A DNA stretch of 64,000 nucleotides, taken from contig NZ_KB898670.1 of NCBI RefSeq assembly GCF_000377765.1, forward strand, positions 62,001 to 126,000, in the 5' to 3' direction. The position numbers were made by a program, and so were the translations under genes. This stretch comes from Gracilibacillus lacisalsi DSM 19029. Lineage in GTDB: Bacteria; Bacillota; Bacilli; Bacillales; Amphibacillaceae. The notes under the pieces are model-generated. The model was not told the DNA's origin. It was given only the letters and a program-made list of their open reading frames with translations, and searched no databases. Below, piece after piece: positions 60,121 to 64,000 of the stretch; within the stretch, counting starts at the first letter, position 1; every line of letters starts with the position of its first letter.

Positions 60121-60927
60121 TTATTTACTCCGATTCAAAAACATATATCCGATCATCGCCAGCAACAATATCTTTTGTTCACGAGAAATTCGATTGGAGA
60201 TTTCCACCATATCGTTATCTATTTCTTTAAAAACTTCTGTGTACTCATGCGGAAATCTTCCATTATAGAAATAAGCCCAGCGTCGACCGTCCTGATCACG
60301 AATATCAAAATCACCATTTCCCCCACTCGCTTTTACTGGAAGGATCATTTGACCATCCTGATCCAATATTCTCCCTTTAATCTGCAATATACTTTTAAAC
60401 TCTTCTTGTTCATATTGACCAATAAAACAATTCTTTTCGTCATACACATCTAACATTGTCTTTTTAAATCCTTTTCTCTTAAAGGTAAACAATTTCTCAT
60501 CTTGATTAGAAAAATAACTTACGCTATAAGGTAGAAAAGAAAAAAGGGAACTCATCAATATAGCAATCGGATATTGCCACCATGACATGGAAGTGAATTT
60601 GTATGTACCTAAAAAACCACCTGTTTGCTCAAATACAAGTAGTTGCGTAATGAACGTTGCATCTTTTTTTAACACTACATGATCAATATCTTCTATCGTT
60701 CGCACAGATAAAGGAATATCTACATCTTTAACTTTTTGATATTTATATCTACTCATGAAAGCAATAACAATTAAGAAAATAAAAGGTATAAGCATTGAGC
60801 CAGCTTCCAACCACTCATCAGTATTTGATGGTGTTTCAACAATCAAGAGGCCTGCAAAAATCAACGTTATGATACCCAAAAAAATTATCGCTAATCTTTC
60901 TCTCCGTTTATACATGTTAGCAATCAC
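60121..60927 (-). CDS. Membrane protein with tubby/LURP-one-like domain
   Basis: A 268-residue protein with two N-terminal helices (about 11-31 and 42-59) and a third near 117-138. A beta-rich part follows, with KLFTFKRKGFKKTMLDVYDEKNCFIGQYEQEEFKSILQIKGRILDQDGQMILPVKA and DFDIRDQDGRRWAYFYNGRFPHE. The strand-and-turn pattern resembles tubby C-terminal-like/LURP-one proteins seen in bacilli. Function is unknown. It is monocistronic. An ATCCCCC/GGGGGTAT hairpin lies just downstream at 60051-60084. Confidence 0.65.
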   Translation of the reverse strand: MIANMYKRRERLAIIFLGIITLIFAGLLIVETPSNTDEWLEAGSMLIPFIFLIVIAFMSRYKYQKVKDVDIPLSVRTIEDIDHVVLKKDATFITQLLVFEQTGGFLGTYKFTSMSWWQYPIAILMSSLFSFLPYSVSYFSNQDEKLFTFKRKGFKKTMLDVYDEKNCFIGQYEQEEFKSILQIKGRILDQDGQMILPVKASGGNGDFDIRDQDGRRWAYFYNGRFPHEYTEVFKEIDNDMVEISNRISREQKILLLAMIGYMFLNRSK

Positions 60928-61018
60928 TTCTAAATCCCCCTAAAAATAAACCAGTTGATCAATTACCATTTTATACTAATTTATCCTTTGTCCTCAAGTC
61001 AATTATTCTTTAGATAAT

Positions 61019-61186
61019 GGACTATTTCCTCGGAAGGCGGGCACTTTTCCAGGGAAGCGACGCGCTTTTCCCCGGAAGAGACATACCTCCTCCGAGGATA
61101 ATCTCTTCTCTTCCGGGGATAACGGACTATTTCCTCGGGAGCCGGGCACTTTTCCAGGGAAGAGACACTACTCCTACCGGGATAAA
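61019..61186. repeat. Eight-unit array, exact 21-bp period, GGGCACTTTTCC family
   Basis: Units begin at 61019, 61040, 61061, 61082, 61103, 61124, 61145 and 61166. Units 1 and 6 (GGACTATTTCCTCGG) and units 2 and 7 (GGCACTTTTCCAGGGAAG) are almost identical, giving a 105-bp higher-order period. The others keep only the pyrimidine-then-GG plan. It is far more GC-rich than its surroundings and fills the gap between two minus-strand genes. Confidence 0.93.
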
Positions 61187-61226
61187 TGGTAATTCTCATG
61201 AGGAGAAATGCTTGCTTCTCTCTTTT

Positions 61227-62336
61227 TTAATTCAAGTTCTCAAGTGGAACTTTATATAATATATCATCCGCTTCTTTCGAGTTACCACGCCCATCAGTAT
61301 TATTTGTAATCACATATATGTTTTCTTCATCAATGAGTACATCTCTTACTCTACCAAGATCTGAAATTACTTCACTATATTCATCTGTTTCAAGATTAAA
61401 TTCAAGTACTGCTGTTCCGCGCAATGCAGCTACATATAATCTCTCATCATAATAATCAATGCCAGACGGAGCCCATGTTGTATCTGCAGCTGAGGTAAAT
61501 AATGGTGTGATCATTCCTTCTTGCTCTTGTTCACCTTCAATAATCGGCCAACCATAGTTCTCGCCAGCCTCTATTTGATTGACTTCATCATTTGCACTGT
61601 TGCCATGTTCACTTGCATATAAGGTGCCATCATCCGCCCATGTTAAGCCTTGTGGATTACGATGTCCATAGCTATATACATAAGAATCTTCAAACGGGTT
61701 ATCTTCAGGTATCGAACCATCTAAGTTCATTCTTAGAATTTTTCCACCTAACGAGTCCACTTCCTGTGCGATTTCAGGGTCAGATGCATCTCCAGCTGTG
61801 GCATAAAGTTTATCATCAGGACCCATTTTTAACCTTCCACCATGATGGTAGGCACCACTTGGAATTTGATCTAGCAATACCTCTTCCTCCTTCCAAGTTT
61901 CACCGTTAAATTGAAGAGTCACAATTCTATTAAATTGCCCCTGTTCATCCTCATACGTGTAATAAGCATACGCCAAATGAGATTCAGAGAAATCTTGAAC
62001 CAATACAAATCCTAACAGCCCTGCTTCTGCAGCAGTTGCAAGCTCTTTTTCAAGCTCTACATTTTGTCTTTCTACTTGTCCATTTTCTATCTTCACAATA
62101 TCTCCTGGTCTTTCTGTCAGGTAAAAAGTATCATCTATTTTTTCGATCGCCCACGGAACATCGAGGTTTTCTGCAATGATTTCCTGTTCATCTGAACTGT
62201 CTAATTCATTTTTGTTCTCTAATTCAGCGGAGCTTCCTGGCTGCTCTTCCATTGAATTTGGTTGTCCATCTCCATTACAAGCCGTAACAAAAAATATAAA
62301 AAGCAACGAAAAACCGAGCACTTTTACTAGCATCAT
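61227..62336 (-). CDS. PQQ-type sugar dehydrogenase-like lipoprotein
   Basis: A 369-residue lipoprotein (lipobox VTAC, Cys20) with a six-bladed propeller of the soluble glucose/aldose dehydrogenase type: NLDVPWAIEKIDDTFYLTERPGDI, HHGGRLKMGPDDKLYATAGDA, YSYGHRNPQGLTW, YASEHGNSANDEVN and NYGWPIIEGE. The conserved His and Arg residues of the YliI/Asd group are present. Whether the cell makes or takes up PQQ is not visible here. The end abuts the 21-bp array. Confidence 0.88.
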   Translation of the reverse strand: MMLVKVLGFSLLFIFFVTACNGDGQPNSMEEQPGSSAELENKNELDSSDEQEIIAENLDVPWAIEKIDDTFYLTERPGDIVKIENGQVERQNVELEKELATAAEAGLLGFVLVQDFSESHLAYAYYTYEDEQGQFNRIVTLQFNGETWKEEEVLLDQIPSGAYHHGGRLKMGPDDKLYATAGDASDPEIAQEVDSLGGKILRMNLDGSIPEDNPFEDSYVYSYGHRNPQGLTWADDGTLYASEHGNSANDEVNQIEAGENYGWPIIEGEQEQEGMITPLFTSAADTTWAPSGIDYYDERLYVAALRGTAVLEFNLETDEYSEVISDLGRVRDVLIDEENIYVITNNTDGRGNSKEADDILYKVPLENLN

Positions 62337-62489
62337 TTCACTCCTTCGAAAAATGTAGAGTTCTTATCCATTATGATAACTATATTAGTCTTTCGATGCC
62401 AAAATTTTGAATCAGCTAAAAAAAGTCTAGCTTTTCTCAAAAACCATGCTAATATTATATTGAAAAACTAAATATGGAGAAATGAAAAA

Positions 62490-63302
62490 ATGAAACTAAT
62501 TTCCTTTAACGCATTCCGAACGATTGGTATACCGGGAGTTCGCTATATCAAGCCGGAGCATATGTTTAATGAGATCGATATTATTAAAGAAGCAGATCTG
62601 ATTCTGTTTCCTCAAAACTGGCAAGTACCTACTCTCGTTTATGGGTTAAAAAAGCAAATTTTCCCTAGTATTGAAACGGTACAGATTGGTGCAAATAAAA
62701 TTGAAATGACGCGTGCCTTATGGGCAGTTGCAAAGGAACATGTTCCTTACACCGAAATTTTGGCAAGTACAGATAGTAACATCGCAAATGTATTAGAGAC
62801 TTTTCCCTTCCCTTTTGTTGTTAAAGAAGCGAAAAACTCAATGGGTAAAGGTGTTTTCCTAATAGAACATGATAGACAATTTATCGATTATGCCCGTAAT
62901 AATGACGTACTCTATGTTCAGGAATATTTGCCAAACGCTGGGAAGGATTTGCGTGTTTGTATCGTCGGTGATCAAATTTATGATGCTTATTGGCGGATTG
63001 GACAAGAAGGAGAATTTCTACACAACGTCGCAAAAGGTGGAGAAGTTAGTCATCAATTGATACCTGGGGATGCTCTGGACTTAGTCTTAAAGATTGCCAA
63101 ACTATTAAATATAAATCACGCAGGATTTGATATACTAGTAAGTGAAGGCAAATATTACATTTTGGAGTTTAATGTGTTATTTGGTAATCAAGGGCTCAAG
63201 ACGCATAACAAGACAGTTGCCCAAACCATTTATCATTATATATCCCAAAATTTTGTCCCACCACATCCCACTTCCCCTTCATCTGGGAAAGTAATTTCTT
63301 AG
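62490..63302 (+). CDS. RimK-like ATP-grasp ligase
   Basis: A 270-residue ATP-grasp protein. An N-terminal domain runs to about 95. The ATP-binding part follows, with FPFVVKEAKNSMGKGVFLIE, VQEYLPNAGKDLRVCIVGDQIYDAYWRIG and ILEFNVLFGNQGL (Mg2+-binding ExN). RimK-type ligases add amino acids to peptides, proteins or small molecules. The partner is unknown and no peptide gene is adjacent. A TGGAG site precedes the ATG. Confidence 0.87.
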   Translation: MKLISFNAFRTIGIPGVRYIKPEHMFNEIDIIKEADLILFPQNWQVPTLVYGLKKQIFPSIETVQIGANKIEMTRALWAVAKEHVPYTEILASTDSNIANVLETFPFPFVVKEAKNSMGKGVFLIEHDRQFIDYARNNDVLYVQEYLPNAGKDLRVCIVGDQIYDAYWRIGQEGEFLHNVAKGGEVSHQLIPGDALDLVLKIAKLLNINHAGFDILVSEGKYYILEFNVLFGNQGLKTHNKTVAQTIYHYISQNFVPPHPTSPSSGKVIS

Positions 63303-63336
63303 TAATAAGATGATTAGCACGGTGATAAATGTATCA

Positions 63337-63368
63337 AAAGCCAGCATTTCTTGTATGCTGGCTTTTCA
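63337..63368. terminator. Bidirectional terminator
   Basis: AAAAGCCAGCAT pairs with ATGCTGGCTTTT around TTCTTGT, between convergent genes. Confidence 0.9.
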
Positions 63369-64000
63369 TTACGCTGCTTTTTCTGAATCTGTCATGTTCG
63401 ATTGATCTTTCTTTCTAAAATTAAAAATAACATTTAAGCAAATTGCGGTTAAGCTTCCGATTACAATGCCACTTTCTGTTAGGATTTTAAGACTTTCAGG
63501 TAATCCCGCAAAAATCTCCGGAACAACCGTTACTCCAAGTCCCATTCCTACTGAGCATGCAACAATCAATAAATTTTCTTGTGATGAGAAATCGACATTA
63601 CTCAACATTTTAATTCCGTAAGCAATGACCATACCAAACATCGCCACCATTGCTCCACCTAATACCGCATTTGGAATAACCAACGTTAAAGCTCCAATTT
63701 TTGGTACAAGACCAAGTAAAATTAACATCACTCCAGCTGTATAAATCACATTATTAGTTCGGACCCCAGATAATTGAATCAACCCAACATTTTGCGAGAA
63801 AGTTGTATACGGAAAAGAGTTGAATAAACCACCAAAGATAATCGCTACACCTTCTGCTCGATAACCTTTCTCCAAATCTTTATCTTCTAGCTTTTTGTCA
63901 CAAATATCTCCTAGTGCAAAATATACTCCTGTTGATTCAACAAGACTGACAATTGCCACGAGTGTCATCGTCAAAATAGGTGTTAAATGAAATTCAGGTG
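63369..64000 (-). CDS. Xanthine/uracil permease (NCS2), N-terminus beyond window
   Basis: The reverse strand is open from the window edge (PEFHLTPILTMTLVAIVSLVESTGVYFALG) to a stop at 63369, so about the last 210 residues are seen. ALGDICDKKL, FSQNVGLIQLSGVRTNNVIY and AMFGMVIAYGIKMLSNVDFSSQENLLIVACSVGMGLGV closely resemble PbuX-type xanthine permeases. Substrate choice between xanthine and uric acid cannot be fixed from this part. An apparent start at 63974 is internal. Confidence 0.9.
   Translation of the reverse strand, partial: PEFHLTPILTMTLVAIVSLVESTGVYFALGDICDKKLEDKDLEKGYRAEGVAIIFGGLFNSFPYTTFSQNVGLIQLSGVRTNNVIYTAGVMLILLGLVPKIGALTLVIPNAVLGGAMVAMFGMVIAYGIKMLSNVDFSSQENLLIVACSVGMGLGVTVVPEIFAGLPESLKILTESGIVIGSLTAICLNVIFNFRKKDQSNMTDSEKAA

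Noticed and set aside
60999-61259. 66- and 80-residue ORFs across the 21-bp array
   Set aside because: Both strands are open only because the unit is seven codons. There are no ribosome sites or domains.
1-64000. tRNA, rRNA, insertion sequences or prophage
   Set aside because: None was recognised on either strand. No cloverleaf, transposase or integrase pattern was seen.

Overview
The window is low-GC DNA from a Gram-positive endospore-former-type bacterium of the family Bacillaceae, most likely a halotolerant member near Gracilibacillus, Oceanobacillus or Virgibacillus. The evidence is the strong AGGAGG-type ribosome binding sites, many lipoproteins with LxGC or AxC lipoboxes, a TPP riboswitch on a ThiXYZ operon, a class I preQ1 riboswitch on queCDE, CsoR-CopA-CopZ, a class A penicillin-binding protein with a K/E-rich tail, and Bacillus-type MhqR, Zur and Fnr sites. 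No rRNA, tRNA, phage, transposase or CRISPR array was seen. The gene set is chromosomal and metabolic, with a patchwork accessory stretch at about 17-25 kb.

Layout. 0-5.4 kb: a YdcF-like fragment, a secreted nuclease, then a TPP-controlled pyrimidine/thiamine-precursor uptake operon that ends in a TatD-type hydrolase. 5.4-9.5 kb: WrbA with two MhqR-like operators, a YobA-like lipoprotein, and arsRBC. 9.5-12.7 kb: a ba3-type cytochrome oxidase operon (subunit II, subunit I, SCO1, unknown membrane protein) behind an Fnr-like box. 13-15.1 kb: a zinc-binding lipoprotein (ZnuA-like) divergent from a His-rich YtkA-like lipoprotein, with two Zur boxes between them. 15.2-25.4 kb: a siderophore-type N-monooxygenase, then a run of small unrelated enzymes (HAD phosphatase, methyltransferase, kinase-like, beta-lactamase-like, Uma2, esterase, transglutaminase, three GNATs) and one gene remnant. 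25.5-27.5 kb: preQ1-regulated queCDE. 27.7-30 kb: pectate lyase PL3 with a ricin-type domain and an AraC regulator. 30-38.6 kb: GMP reductase, a CueP-like copper lipoprotein, a TetR-controlled reductase operon, a PilZ protein, csoR-copA-copZ and an SRAP (YedK/HMCES) protein. 38.8-43.1 kb: a VLRF1-type release factor, a three-gene unit (HD-GYP phosphodiesterase, 21-residue peptide, PqqD-M50 peptidase) and guanine deaminase. 43-53.4 kb: a Bcr-type exporter, CdsA-like, YiiX-like, hydroxyacyl-CoA dehydrogenase, luciferase-like monooxygenase, and an MMPL/YhgE pair with a TetR regulator. 53.4-64 kb: a PL11 rhamnogalacturonan lyase, PBP1, a PQQ-type sugar dehydrogenase, an ATP-grasp ligase and a partial xanthine/uracil permease.

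The most interesting unit is at 39.7-42.2 kb. A six-helix membrane protein with an intact HD-GYP (c-di-GMP phosphodiesterase) domain overlaps by ATGA the start of a 21-residue basic peptide ending in CWWCAHLQW. A strong terminator hairpin follows, then a membrane metallopeptidase with an N-terminal PqqD-like (RiPP recognition) domain. This looks like a peptide made, processed and possibly sensed by adjacent proteins, with c-di-GMP hydrolysis as the output. I do not recognise it as a described system.

A second theme is intergenic repeats with an exact 21-bp period and a shared GGNCACTTTT core at three separate loci, plus other short intergenic repeat families. A third is three genes whose ribosome binding sites, and in two cases conserved N-termini, point to ATT or ATC as start codon.
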